Assembly: GCA_002692325.1 (NCBI GenBank)
Contig: NZJU01000002.1
Location: 1 to 10,275 of the forward strand
Reading direction: 5' to 3'
Source: Candidatus Pelagibacter sp.
GTDB lineage: Bacteria > Pseudomonadota > Alphaproteobacteria > Pelagibacterales > Pelagibacteraceae
Length of the DNA: 10,275 bases
Shown in pieces: positions 1 through 7,480 of the stretch. The notes under the pieces are model-generated. The model did not search any database, had not been told where the DNA came from, and was given only the letters and a program-made list of their open reading frames with translations. A program made the position numbers and the translations under genes. Each line of letters begins with the position of its first letter. Position 1 is the first letter of the stretch.

Positions 1-273
1 GCATCTGTATTGAAACCATATGTTTCTGAAAAAACTCATTGGATAATAGAAAAACATGGGGAATTTCAAATGTATTATTATGCTCACCATCTAGGAGCAA
101 ATCGATTTAAAAGAGAGAAATATAAATATCACAAATATTACCAAGCAACAGTAGATTTTTGCGAAAAATATGATCAATGTTCTTTTGATCCAAATTATAA
201 ATCTATGAGTCTTAAAGACTTTGAACCTATGATCAGAAAAGTATTTTCAAGAAAACCATACTCTAACGCTTAA
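1..273 (+). CDS. HD-domain metalloprotein (COG4341, PhnZ/inositol-oxygenase-like), C-terminal fragment
   Basis: The reading frame is open to the left edge (codons Ala-Ser-Val-Leu before Lys-Pro-Tyr), so this is the last 90 residues of a gene that begins outside the window; the TTG at position 10 is most likely an internal leucine codon. The sequence resembles the end of COG4341 'predicted HD phosphohydrolase' proteins, whose characterised relatives PhnZ and myo-inositol oxygenase are di-iron oxygenases. Visible hallmarks are an EKHGEFQ segment (His at 55-57), a YYYAHHLG motif, and a CEKYDQCSFDP motif followed by FEPM and VFSRKPY. By comparison with myo-inositol oxygenase, the His of EKHG and the Asp of KYDQ would be the last two metal ligands; the earlier HD ligands lie off the window. 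The substrate cannot be told from this part. The gene ends one base before the next start, implying co-translation with the YyaL-like gene. Confidence 0.8.
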   Translation, partial: ASVLKPYVSEKTHWIIEKHGEFQMYYYAHHLGANRFKREKYKYHKYYQATVDFCEKYDQCSFDPNYKSMSLKDFEPMIRKVFSRKPYSNA

Positions 274-274
274 A

Positions 275-2224
275 TTGTCTAACAAATTAAAATCTGAAAG
301 TAGTCCTTATCTTAGACAACACGAAAATAATCCTGTTAATTGGTTGGCATGGAATAAAGACAGTTTAAAAAAAGCTCAAGTTGAAAAAAAACCAATTTTT
401 TTAAGTATTGGTTACGCAAGTTGCCACTGGTGTCATGTAATGGCCCATGAAAGTTTTGAAAATATAGAAACAGCTAAAATAATGAATGATGATTTTATTA
501 ATATAAAAGTTGATAGAGAGGAAAGACCCGATTTGGATTTCATATTTCAAAGAAGTCTAGGTGTGCTAACTGGTGCTCAAGGTGGTTGGCCGTTATCAAT
601 GTTTTTAGATGAAAATGGTGTACCATTTACAGGGGGAACATATTTTCCACCTAAAGAAATGCAAGGAAGACTAAGTTTTACTCAAGTTCTGAATAATGTT
701 TCAAAAGTTTATAAAGGAAATAGGGAAAAAATAATTAACCAGGTAGAGCAAATGAAATTAGTTTTTAAAGAGTTTAATTTAAAAACTGCAGTTATTAAAC
801 AAGACATTGAACCGTTAGTTGAAAAAATTTTGGAATACATGGACAACGAAAATGGAGGATTTAAGGGTGCACCAAAATTTCCACAATTATACATATTTGA
901 TACAATTTTATATTTTTATAATAAAAATAAAAAAAAAACCTTTTTAAATGTGGTTGAAAAATTACTAAATAATATTTCATCAAAAGGTATTTATGATCAT
1001 CTTGGGGGTGGTATTTCTAGATATACTATTGATGAAAAATGGGTAGTTCCACACTTTGAGAAAATGCTCTACGATAATATTCTTTTTGTAAGAACTATAA
1101 ATAATTATTTGATTAATAAAAAAGACGAGAAATTAAAAGATAAACTTGTTCAAACAATTAATTTTATAAATTATGAATTCATGAATAATAAAAATTTAAT
1201 AGGTTCTGCTTACGACGCAGATAGTGAGGGTGTAGAGGGCAAATACTATGTCTGGAGTTATTTGGAAATCGAAAATCTTCTAGGTGGTAATATTAATATT
1301 TTTAAAAAAAAATATTCAATTACAAAAGAAGGGAATTTTGAAGGTTTAAATATATTGACTGAAAACAATAACTTAAAATTAAATAATGATGAGTTAAGAA
1401 TCATAAAAGAAAGTGAAAAAATACTTTTCGATGAAAGAAAAAAAAGGGTAAAACCTTTTTTTGATGACAAAAGTCAAACTGATTTAAATAGTTTTTGGAT
1501 ATATACTTTATTGCATTCATCTTTCGTGCTTAATAACAAAACTCTTAAAGATGAAGTTTTCAAACTTTTTGAAAATTTACAACAAGCTTTAGAAAACAAA
1601 ATTTATCATTGTTATAGCAAGAACGATGAGATAGATGTATTTTTAGAGGATTATAGTTATTTTGCCTTAGCTTTAATAAGTTTTTATGAGGTCACCGGAG
1701 ATGATAAATATCTTCATAAAAGTGAGAAAATTTTAATGGAAACATGGGATATTTTTTTCGATGAAGAAACAAAAACATTACAAAAAAATCCACAAAAAAC
1801 TAATGATCTCTTTGTAAAACCTATAGATCTAATTGATAATAATATTCCTAACGGTAATAGTGTTTTCTTACTTGCACTAAATAAAATTTATAACATTACT
1901 GAAAAAATTATTTTTAAAAACAAAATTCATACTCTAATGAAATCTTTTTATTCATTGATAGATAAGAACTACTCACAAATGTTTAGTTATTTTAAAACTA
2001 TAGATATTTGTGAAAACAATGTCACTTTTACATTCCGTGGTTTTAATAAAGAATTTGAAAAAATTAGAGATTATTTATTGTTAAATTATTTTGAAAAATC
2101 TACTTTTATTTACAAAAAGTCTGAGGACGACCATTATATTTTAATTTGCAAAAATCAAACCTGCTCGCAAAAATTAAGAAACATTTCTGAAATTAATAAT
2201 TATTTAAATGAGAAAACTATCTAG
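275..2224 (+). CDS. YyaL/SSP411-type thioredoxin-domain protein (DUF255)
   Basis: This 649-residue protein matches the YyaL/spermatogenesis-associated protein 20 family, usually slightly longer. It has an N-terminal thioredoxin-like DUF255 domain (about residues 4-165) and a C-terminal (alpha/alpha)6 barrel resembling N-acylglucosamine epimerase/glycosidase folds (about 180-640). Visible family motifs are SSPYLRQHENNPVNW near the start, the redox-type CHWC (Cys50, Cys53), DREERPD (80-86), QGGWPLSMFL and GGTYFPP, HLGGG and VPHFEKMLYDN (242-268), SAYDADSEGVEGKYYVW (311-327), and a closing ICKNQTCS. No signal peptide is seen, so it is probably cytoplasmic. The biochemical role of the family is not settled. 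The start is a TTG with no Shine-Dalgarno site, chosen because it places SSPYLRQH at the family's usual distance from the N terminus. It follows the upstream stop by one base and overlaps the next gene by 17 bp. Poly-A runs, such as ten A at 929-938, do not break the frame. Confidence 0.9.
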   Translation: MSNKLKSESSPYLRQHENNPVNWLAWNKDSLKKAQVEKKPIFLSIGYASCHWCHVMAHESFENIETAKIMNDDFINIKVDREERPDLDFIFQRSLGVLTGAQGGWPLSMFLDENGVPFTGGTYFPPKEMQGRLSFTQVLNNVSKVYKGNREKIINQVEQMKLVFKEFNLKTAVIKQDIEPLVEKILEYMDNENGGFKGAPKFPQLYIFDTILYFYNKNKKKTFLNVVEKLLNNISSKGIYDHLGGGISRYTIDEKWVVPHFEKMLYDNILFVRTINNYLINKKDEKLKDKLVQTINFINYEFMNNKNLIGSAYDADSEGVEGKYYVWSYLEIENLLGGNINIFKKKYSITKEGNFEGLNILTENNNLKLNNDELRIIKESEKILFDERKKRVKPFFDDKSQTDLNSFWIYTLLHSSFVLNNKTLKDEVFKLFENLQQALENKIYHCYSKNDEIDVFLEDYSYFALALISFYEVTGDDKYLHKSEKILMETWDIFFDEETKTLQKNPQKTNDLFVKPIDLIDNNIPNGNSVFLLALNKIYNITEKIIFKNKIHTLMKSFYSLIDKNYSQMFSYFKTIDICENNVTFTFRGFNKEFEKIRDYLLLNYFEKSTFIYKKSEDDHYILICKNQTCSQKLRNISEINNYLNEKTI

Positions 2225-3068
2225 CCAAAAAAAAGGGTCGTTAATGGCTTTTGTTGCGGTGTTGTTTATAACACCAGATGCTTTATTTATAAGACTATCT
2301 TCGATTGATACATGGTCTTTAGTTTTTTATAGGGGAATTATACCTTTTACTATTGTTTTTATAGGTATGGTAATAATTTATCAAAGTAATTTTTTTAAAA
2401 TATTATTTTCGAATGGATATAAAGGAATTGCTTATATATTAACTTTTTCAATAACAAATATTGCATTTGTTATTTCAATTCAGAATACTAATGTTGCAAA
2501 TACTTTAGTTATGATTGCAACAGCTCCGATGTTGTCGGCGATTTTAAGTAATATTTTTTTAAATGAAAATCCTGACAAAAAAACTTGGATAGCTATTTTT
2601 ATTACATTTATTTCTGTAGTATATATTTTTTATGACTCGATAAAGATTGGAAATCTTTATGGAGATATATTGGGATTTGTCGCAGCTCTTGGTCTTGCTA
2701 TCGGTGCAGTAATTATAAGATCTGCAAAAAAATTAAACCTAGTCCCTTCTGCAGTTATAGGAAAATTATTTGTTGCATCTTTTGCAATTTTTTTTGTTAA
2801 TGATTATTCTCTCAATGATAATGATTTAATAATAGTTCCATTAATGTGTATAATGTGTGTAGCAATACCATTTGTTTTAGTTACTATTGCTCCAAGATTT
2901 ATTACAGCTGCTGAAGTAAATCTTTTCTTTTTATTAGAAACTATCATAGGTCCAATTTGGGTTTGGTTAATAATTAAAGAACAGCCAACAATTGAAACAA
3001 TTTTTGGTGGTATGGTTATAATTATTACAATTGCTGCTCATTCTTTTTTAAAGTTAACAAAATCATAA
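2208..3068 (+). CDS. EamA-family (DMT superfamily) transporter
   Basis: This 286-residue, strongly hydrophobic inner-membrane protein has about ten predicted transmembrane helices arranged as two EamA repeats (roughly residues 10-140 and 150-282). It shows the usual cues: an early TPDALFIRL segment with FYRG at the end of helix 2, an APMLSAILSNIFLNE stretch closing the first repeat, and AAEVNLFFLLETIIGPIWVW near the end, the typical final EamA signature. Family members are mostly proton-coupled exporters or importers of amino acids and other metabolites; the substrate cannot be read from sequence. The ATG lies inside the 3' end of the YyaL-like gene (17-bp overlap) and has no Shine-Dalgarno site, so translation is probably coupled to that gene. 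It belongs to the same broad type as the minus-strand EamA gene at 6430-7335 but is clearly diverged from it, so the two are not a recent duplication. Confidence 0.87.
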   Translation: MRKLSSQKKGSLMAFVAVLFITPDALFIRLSSIDTWSLVFYRGIIPFTIVFIGMVIIYQSNFFKILFSNGYKGIAYILTFSITNIAFVISIQNTNVANTLVMIATAPMLSAILSNIFLNENPDKKTWIAIFITFISVVYIFYDSIKIGNLYGDILGFVAALGLAIGAVIIRSAKKLNLVPSAVIGKLFVASFAIFFVNDYSLNDNDLIIVPLMCIMCVAIPFVLVTIAPRFITAAEVNLFFLLETIIGPIWVWLIIKEQPTIETIFGGMVIIITIAAHSFLKLTKS

Positions 3069-3087
3069 GTTAAACATAATAATTTCT

Positions 3088-3105
3088 TGATTTAATCATA
3101 AATCA
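3088..3105. repeat. Perfect 7-bp inverted repeat between EamA and MFS genes
   Basis: TGATTTA at 3088-3094 and TAAATCA at 3099-3105 are exact reverse complements around the four bases ATCA. The element sits in the 58-bp gap between the EamA stop and the MFS start. It is not followed by a T run on either strand, so it does not look like an intrinsic terminator. A small regulator-binding site or chance pairing in A+T-rich DNA are both possible. Confidence 0.35.
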
Positions 3106-3126
3106 CAAATAATAAGCAGACGGTTT

Positions 3127-4473
3127 ATGAATAAGATAGTTAAAAATTCCTGGGCTTTATTTTTAGGTATGAGTATGATCATGTTATCATACGGATACCA
3201 AAATTCGCTTCTTGGAGTTAGAGCGGTTACTGAAAATTTTAGTCTTGAGTCCACCGGTTTTATGATGTCTGGATACTTTGTTGGGTACTTTGTTGGTGCT
3301 AGAACCGCTACTCCCGTAATTTCAAGTGTTGGGCATATCAGAGTTTTTGCAGCTTTTGCGTCGATTGCATCATTATCTGTTTTATTTCACTCTATTTTTG
3401 TAAATCCTTTTTCATGGTTTTTATTAAGAGTCATAACAGGATATTCAATGGTTCTGATTTATACTATCGCAGAAAGTTGGTTAAACGATAGAGCAAGTAA
3501 TAAAAATAGAGGTAAAGTTTTATCCATATACATGATCATATTATATGGAAGCATGGGCTTGGGTATGTTTTTACTTAATTTTAGTAAGCCAGAAAATTTT
3601 GAACCATTTATTTTGATATCTGCAATTATGTCTTTAGCATTGATACCAATTTTATTAACTAAGAGGAAAGCACCGACTTTTAAAAAAATTTTGTCAATGT
3701 CTATTAAAGATTTATACAATTCGTCACCGCTTGGAACAATAGGATCGTTATTGTTAGGCACTGTTCACTCTGCAGTTTTTTTATTTTTTGCGGTTTATGC
3801 AGCTGAAATGAATTTTTCAATACTTGAAATTTCAATTGTTACTTTTCTTTTAACAATTTCAGGAGCGGTTGCACAATATCCAATTGGTTTCATTTCGGAT
3901 AAATTCGATAGAAGGAGAGTAATTATTTTTACTACTTTTGGTGCAGCTTTTTTTGCTTTAATGCTTATTTTTTCTAGTGGTACAATGTATTTACCTCAGG
4001 GACTAGGTTCATCAAAAAATTGGTTTTATTTTTTTGTAGTTCTATTTTCGTTTTGTAGTTTACCTTTATTTTCACTTATTTTAGCTCATACAAATGATTA
4101 CATTACAAAAGATAAATTTGTGGCAGCAGGGGCTGGTTTGCAATTTGCTTTTGGCTTAGGTGCTATGAGTGGCCCTTTCTTGTGTTCAGTTTTTATGAAC
4201 TTGATTGGTAACAACGGTTTTTTTATATTCATCATTTTTTTTCACTTACTGATTGGAATTTTTGGAATACACAGAATGAAAGTTAGACCAACACTAGAAA
4301 ACCCAGACTCACAGTTTGTTCCAATGCCTCAAACAATTACTCCTGTGGGAATGGAGCTAAATCCATCAACTGAACATATTGATGAACCCTACCCAGAAAA
4401 AGTTGAAAAAATGTTGAAAAGAAAAGGTGTAGTAATTAAAAAAAAAAGTGATCAAGATGATAAAACAAATTAA
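3127..4473 (+). CDS. MFS transporter, YcaD-like
   Basis: This 448-residue major facilitator superfamily protein has about twelve hydrophobic segments spread over residues 8-383. Visible motifs are VGYFVGARTATPVI after helix 2, AESWLNDRASNKNRGKVLS after helix 4 (typical of YcaD-like MFS proteins), and GFISDKFDRRRVI between helices 8 and 9, the conserved MFS loop motif with Asp and consecutive Arg. After the last helix comes a hydrophilic tail of about 65 residues containing FVPMPQTITPVGMELNP and a Lys-rich end, a tail also usual in alphaproteobacterial members. The protein should sit in the inner membrane with both ends in the cytoplasm. The substrate is not inferable. The ATG has no good Shine-Dalgarno site; a 58-bp gap holding a small inverted repeat separates it from the EamA gene, so it could be transcribed with that operon or separately. 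Confidence 0.87.
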   Translation: MNKIVKNSWALFLGMSMIMLSYGYQNSLLGVRAVTENFSLESTGFMMSGYFVGYFVGARTATPVISSVGHIRVFAAFASIASLSVLFHSIFVNPFSWFLLRVITGYSMVLIYTIAESWLNDRASNKNRGKVLSIYMIILYGSMGLGMFLLNFSKPENFEPFILISAIMSLALIPILLTKRKAPTFKKILSMSIKDLYNSSPLGTIGSLLLGTVHSAVFLFFAVYAAEMNFSILEISIVTFLLTISGAVAQYPIGFISDKFDRRRVIIFTTFGAAFFALMLIFSSGTMYLPQGLGSSKNWFYFFVVLFSFCSLPLFSLILAHTNDYITKDKFVAAGAGLQFAFGLGAMSGPFLCSVFMNLIGNNGFFIFIIFFHLLIGIFGIHRMKVRPTLENPDSQFVPMPQTITPVGMELNPSTEHIDEPYPEKVEKMLKRKGVVIKKKSDQDDKTN

Positions 4474-4500
4474 ATGAATAAATAATATTTCTATTTAAAG

Positions 4501-4529
4501 TTGTAACTCATTTTGAGCAATCATATAAA
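4501..4529 (+). promoter_or_regulatory. Candidate sigma70 promoter for the coiled-coil gene
   Basis: TTGTAA at 4501-4506 (four of six matches to the -35 consensus) and TATAAA at 4524-4529 (five of six to the -10) are separated by exactly 17 bp. Transcription would begin near 4536, about 38 bases before the ATG at 4574. The 100-bp gap is the largest on the plus strand before this gene. In A+T-rich DNA such matches arise by chance, so support is moderate only. Confidence 0.4.
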
Positions 4530-4573
4530 AAAATCTTGTTAAAAAACACTTATTTTGGTTTAATAAGTTCTTT

Positions 4574-5308
4574 ATGAAAAAAAAATCACGTAATAATTTA
4601 GATAATGGTGCTATAGCTAAAATCGCTTCTATTACATCAAGCGCTATTACAACATTTAAAGAAAAACAGAAACAAAAGAAAAAAGAATTAGCACAGAAGC
4701 GTAAAAAGGAAGAGCTAAGTAGGTTAAGCCTTGAAAAAAAAGAAGTTAATAAAAAAATTGAACAATTAAAAAAACAAGAAGAAAAAATTTCAATTAAATT
4801 TGAAGAATTAAGACTAAAGGAGAAAGAATTAGATTTAAAAGAATTTGATTTAACATCCAAACAAGATCAATTAAAAAATAGAGAAGTAGGTATAGTTGAA
4901 AAAGAAAACAGCCTTGAGCTAAAACGAATTGAACATAGAAAATTTGAAAAAAATATACAGTTAAAAGAGCAAGAGCAGAAAAGAAAAGATGTCGATCTTC
5001 AAGTGAGAGAAGAAGAGCAAAAACAGAAGGAATTGAGAGATTCTAGACGAAAAAGAAGAGAACAAAAGCAATTACAAGAAAAAACAAATAATCAAAAAAT
5101 CGTTGAAGAACAGAGATTAAGAGAGTGGGAAGCAAATTTTGATAAAGAACAAAAAATTAAAGAAAATTTAGAAAAAATAAAGGAAGAAAAGCTAAAATAC
5201 CTAGAATTACAACAAAGAAAAGCAAAGGAAGAGGATTATCAAAATTTAAGTGATGAAATTTCAAATAAGCTAAAAGACTTAGATATAAAAAGTACCACTA
5301 AAAATTAA
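4574..5308 (+). CDS. Coiled-coil protein of unknown function
   Basis: I do not recognise a family for this 244-residue protein. Residues about 12-29 (GAIAKIASITSSAITTF and neighbours) are nearly uncharged and could form an amphipathic or hydrophobic helix. From about residue 30 to 235 the protein is almost entirely Lys, Glu, Gln, Arg and Leu with regularly spaced Leu/Ile, as expected for one long uninterrupted coiled coil. There are no cysteines, no signal peptide and no clear enzyme motif. A rod of about 200 residues would be roughly 30 nm long, so a structural, tethering or cell-envelope role is possible but only an inference. Its low-complexity composition makes similarity searches unreliable. 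It has its own candidate promoter, the ATG lacks a Shine-Dalgarno site, and its stop lies 2 bp from the stop of the convergent amidinotransferase gene, leaving no room for a terminator between them. Confidence 0.72.
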   Translation: MKKKSRNNLDNGAIAKIASITSSAITTFKEKQKQKKKELAQKRKKEELSRLSLEKKEVNKKIEQLKKQEEKISIKFEELRLKEKELDLKEFDLTSKQDQLKNREVGIVEKENSLELKRIEHRKFEKNIQLKEQEQKRKDVDLQVREEEQKQKELRDSRRKRREQKQLQEKTNNQKIVEEQRLREWEANFDKEQKIKENLEKIKEEKLKYLELQQRKAKEEDYQNLSDEISNKLKDLDIKSTTKN

Positions 5309-5310
5309 AA

Positions 5311-6423
5311 TCACTGATTGGGAAAATAATCTTTTAACACACCTTCTCTATAAACATCCGCAGTGCAACAATGCAAACCCCCACCAAAAGCATATGCATC
5401 TCTTAATTCAACAGGTATTACTTCCATTCCTAATTTGTCTAATTGATCTGCTTGATAAATTTCACTTTTCTCCACACAAACAGTTTTAGGATCTAGCACA
5501 AGTACATTCATTGATAACCAAACAGATGAATAACATAATGGTGGCGGAGTGTTATGCGCTGGTTGGGCAGAGTCTAGGATCTCCCAGCCATTGTTTTCAA
5601 ATAACTTTCTTTGTTTTTTAGGAAGTTTTCTTTGAGGATTATTGATAATTAAACCCTCCCTGATAGGGGTAAATGTTGCATCAATGTGAATTGGGTATGG
5701 ATCGCCAGGAAAATTTACTGCATGTACTCTGTGATTTTTAAAATGTCTTCTCAACCAATCGATACCCTTCAAATTTGTAGTAAAACCGTGCTGAACTATT
5801 AAGTCTTTTCCAAATCTTAATATATCGGCTGCATCAAATAAAGGTTCTTCCTCGGTTGTTACAAAAAATTTTTTTTCAGTCCATTCCAATCTTTTTTTAT
5901 TTCCTATCTTATCTGACAAATAGTCTTTCCTATAATCAAGATCCGTAAGTCTCGGTTTTGGCGCGCTTTCATGTTTCATATTATGATCTTCGTTAAAATA
6001 TCTTTGTAAAAGTGGTCTATAATTTAAATATTCAAACCATCTACATCTATAACTCATGGTAGCTTCAAGGATTTCATTTCCAACTGTCAATAGGATATCT
6101 CTTGCAGGCATACAGCCAAACATACTCTCAGTTTTCCAATCAGGTGTTGCAATTTTTTGATTATGATTAATTGGTATTGGTCTATCAACTTTAATGTCTT
6201 TTTTTTTTAACATCTCTGAAAAGTTATCTAATAACTGATTTGCTTTATCTACTGCATCTTTTAATCTAGGGCCGTATGTGCCTTTCATATCGGAGTCCTC
6301 TGGAACTTTTGCATCTAATGCTGGCTCAGGCGCTGGAATACAACAACCATCTGCTTTACCAACAATAACATGTTTAAGCGGGTCCCATTCATTCCAGCTG
6401 TTAACGATGGTTCCTTTAGTCAT
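5311..6423 (-). CDS. Amidinotransferase (glycine/inosamine-phosphate amidinotransferase family)
   Basis: This 370-residue protein belongs to the AGAT/StrB1/CyrA group of the guanidino-group-modifying superfamily, which transfers the amidino group of arginine to an amine acceptor and releases ornithine. Hallmarks are VNSWNEWDPLKHVIVG at the N terminus, ATMSYRCRWFEY (121-132), LFDAADILRFGKD (195-207), IDWLRRHF, HIDATF (His246) and FGGGLHCCTADV (346-357). By comparison with human AGAT, the catalytic triad would be Asp197, His246 and Cys352, all present. Two pocket residues next to the catalytic His differ from human AGAT: Tyr243 replaces Asn300 and Ile245 replaces Met302. Glycine, giving guanidinoacetate, is therefore not assured as acceptor. 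The protein should be cytoplasmic. It starts 6 bp after the EamA gene with no Shine-Dalgarno site, implying a two-gene, translationally linked operon and a related substrate or product. Confidence 0.9.
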   Translation of the reverse strand: MTKGTIVNSWNEWDPLKHVIVGKADGCCIPAPEPALDAKVPEDSDMKGTYGPRLKDAVDKANQLLDNFSEMLKKKDIKVDRPIPINHNQKIATPDWKTESMFGCMPARDILLTVGNEILEATMSYRCRWFEYLNYRPLLQRYFNEDHNMKHESAPKPRLTDLDYRKDYLSDKIGNKKRLEWTEKKFFVTTEEEPLFDAADILRFGKDLIVQHGFTTNLKGIDWLRRHFKNHRVHAVNFPGDPYPIHIDATFTPIREGLIINNPQRKLPKKQRKLFENNGWEILDSAQPAHNTPPPLCYSSVWLSMNVLVLDPKTVCVEKSEIYQADQLDKLGMEVIPVELRDAYAFGGGLHCCTADVYREGVLKDYFPNQ

Positions 6424-6429
6424 TTTATT

Positions 6430-7335
6430 TTAATTTAATGCGATAAATCTTCTATTATTTTTAATTATCAGGCTGTAATAAATGATTGCTATAAAGATTA
6501 GAAATCCACCAATTATTGTATTATTAGAAGGAATTTCATTAATCCCAAAAATTGGAAGCCATACCCAAAAAATTCCTCCTATAACCTCAGTTAAAGATAA
6601 AAGAGTTAATTCTGCTGCTTGAATTGACTTCGATCCAATTGAATACAAAATTAAACCAATACAAACAAGTGTACCATGCACCGAAAAAAGTCCCTGGTTT
6701 ATACTAGAGGATAATAGGCTAGAGTCTGTTTCTACTAGTATAACTGTTGAAATTATCGCACAAAATAAACCAGCAATTGCCACTGTTGTGAATTTTGGAG
6801 TATCCTTTCTCCATCTAAGAGATACTGAAAAAATAGAAAAACCTAATGCCGATGCTAGACCAAATAATAACCCAAAGAATGTTCCTGATGAAATATTTCC
6901 ATAAGCAATAATGATTATTCCTATTGATGCTATAATAATTGAAATCCATACATTAATTGAAATTTTTTCATGTAAAAACAAAAAACCCAAAAAAGCTGTC
7001 ATGAAGGGCATTGCAGCGAGACACAATAAAGTAACAGCTGCAGATGTGTGTGTTATAGACCAAATAAAAGATATCATTGCTATACCTAAACCTGTGCCGC
7101 CAGCGAGGCCTGACCATCCAATCTTTTTGTAATTTTTATAAAAGTCAAGTCCCTCCTCGAAAAAAAGATAAAGATTAAGTAATAAAAATATAGTGACACC
7201 TCTTCCCAATAAATATTGCCACGGTACTAATTCAGGTTGGTCAATATATCTCACTACCAGAGGTCCAAAAGACCACAGAATTCCTGCAAATAATACTACC
7301 GGTATAGCTATCTTTTCATTTTTTAATTGCAGCAT
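6430..7335 (-). CDS. EamA-family (DMT superfamily) transporter, partner of the amidinotransferase
   Basis: This 301-residue inner-membrane protein has about ten hydrophobic helices forming two EamA repeats (roughly residues 10-145 and 150-292). It opens with LFAGILWSFGPLVVRYI, has a helix ending in LLGRG, a CLAAMPFMTAFLGFLFLHEK stretch closing the first repeat, and AAELTLLSLTEVIGGIFWVWL before the last helix; all are standard EamA cues. Substrate is unknown from sequence, but the gene is upstream of and 6 bp from an amidinotransferase gene on the same strand, which suggests it imports the acceptor amine or exports the guanidino product (inference). It is the first gene of its operon, reading left from the divergent promoter region, and has only a weak AAGAA upstream of the ATG. 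It shares architecture, but little obvious sequence, with the EamA gene at 2208-3068. Confidence 0.87.
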   Translation of the reverse strand: MLQLKNEKIAIPVVLFAGILWSFGPLVVRYIDQPELVPWQYLLGRGVTIFLLLNLYLFFEEGLDFYKNYKKIGWSGLAGGTGLGIAMISFIWSITHTSAAVTLLCLAAMPFMTAFLGFLFLHEKISINVWISIIIASIGIIIIAYGNISSGTFFGLLFGLASALGFSIFSVSLRWRKDTPKFTTVAIAGLFCAIISTVILVETDSSLLSSSINQGLFSVHGTLVCIGLILYSIGSKSIQAAELTLLSLTEVIGGIFWVWLPIFGINEIPSNNTIIGGFLIFIAIIYYSLIIKNNRRFIALN

Positions 7336-7480
7336 TAAAGATTCTTAATATTAATTAATATTTTAAACAACTAATTTTTAATAGTTAACTACATCAAATA
7401 TTAGGCATTTTAAGGTTTTTTTGTTTAACTTATTAGACAAAATAGAATAGTCATAATTAAAACTAGAATAAAAATATTAA
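7336..7480. promoter_or_regulatory. Divergent intergenic region between two operons
   Basis: These 145 bp separate the ATG codons of the minus-strand EamA-amidinotransferase operon and the plus-strand SufU-like/HPP operon, so promoters for both must lie here or very close. The DNA is extremely A+T-rich and I see no coding frame. The best plus-strand candidate is TTGTTT (7421-7426) with TAGAAT (7443-7448) at 16-bp spacing, placing the start site about 25-30 bases before the ATG at 7481. TAGAATA is repeated at 7464-7470. I could not pick a convincing minus-strand promoter. Confidence 0.5.

Noticed and set aside
709..894. Minus-strand 61-codon frame inside the YyaL-like gene
   Set aside because: Lies wholly within a strongly supported gene, has no recognisable motif, and reflects low stop-codon density opposite A-rich coding DNA.
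929..938. Run of ten A in the YyaL-like gene as a possible frameshift site
   Set aside because: Family motifs on both sides are in the same frame, so no shift is needed.
1258..1470. Minus-strand 70-codon frame inside the YyaL-like gene
   Set aside because: Phe/Ser/Leu-rich translation is the mirror of Lys/Glu-rich coding sequence; no start signals or family likeness.
3459..3761. Minus-strand 100-codon frame inside the MFS gene
   Set aside because: Antisense to conserved MFS motifs with no domain or ribosome-binding site of its own.
4495..4860. Minus-strand 121-codon frame opposite the coiled-coil gene
   Set aside because: Its Phe/Ser/Leu/Cys-rich sequence is what the antisense of a Lys/Glu/Gln coil gives. 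The plus-strand frame is longer, has a candidate promoter and fits the compact layout.
6911..7132. Plus-strand 73-codon frame inside the minus-strand EamA gene
   Set aside because: Antisense shadow of transmembrane helices; no independent support.
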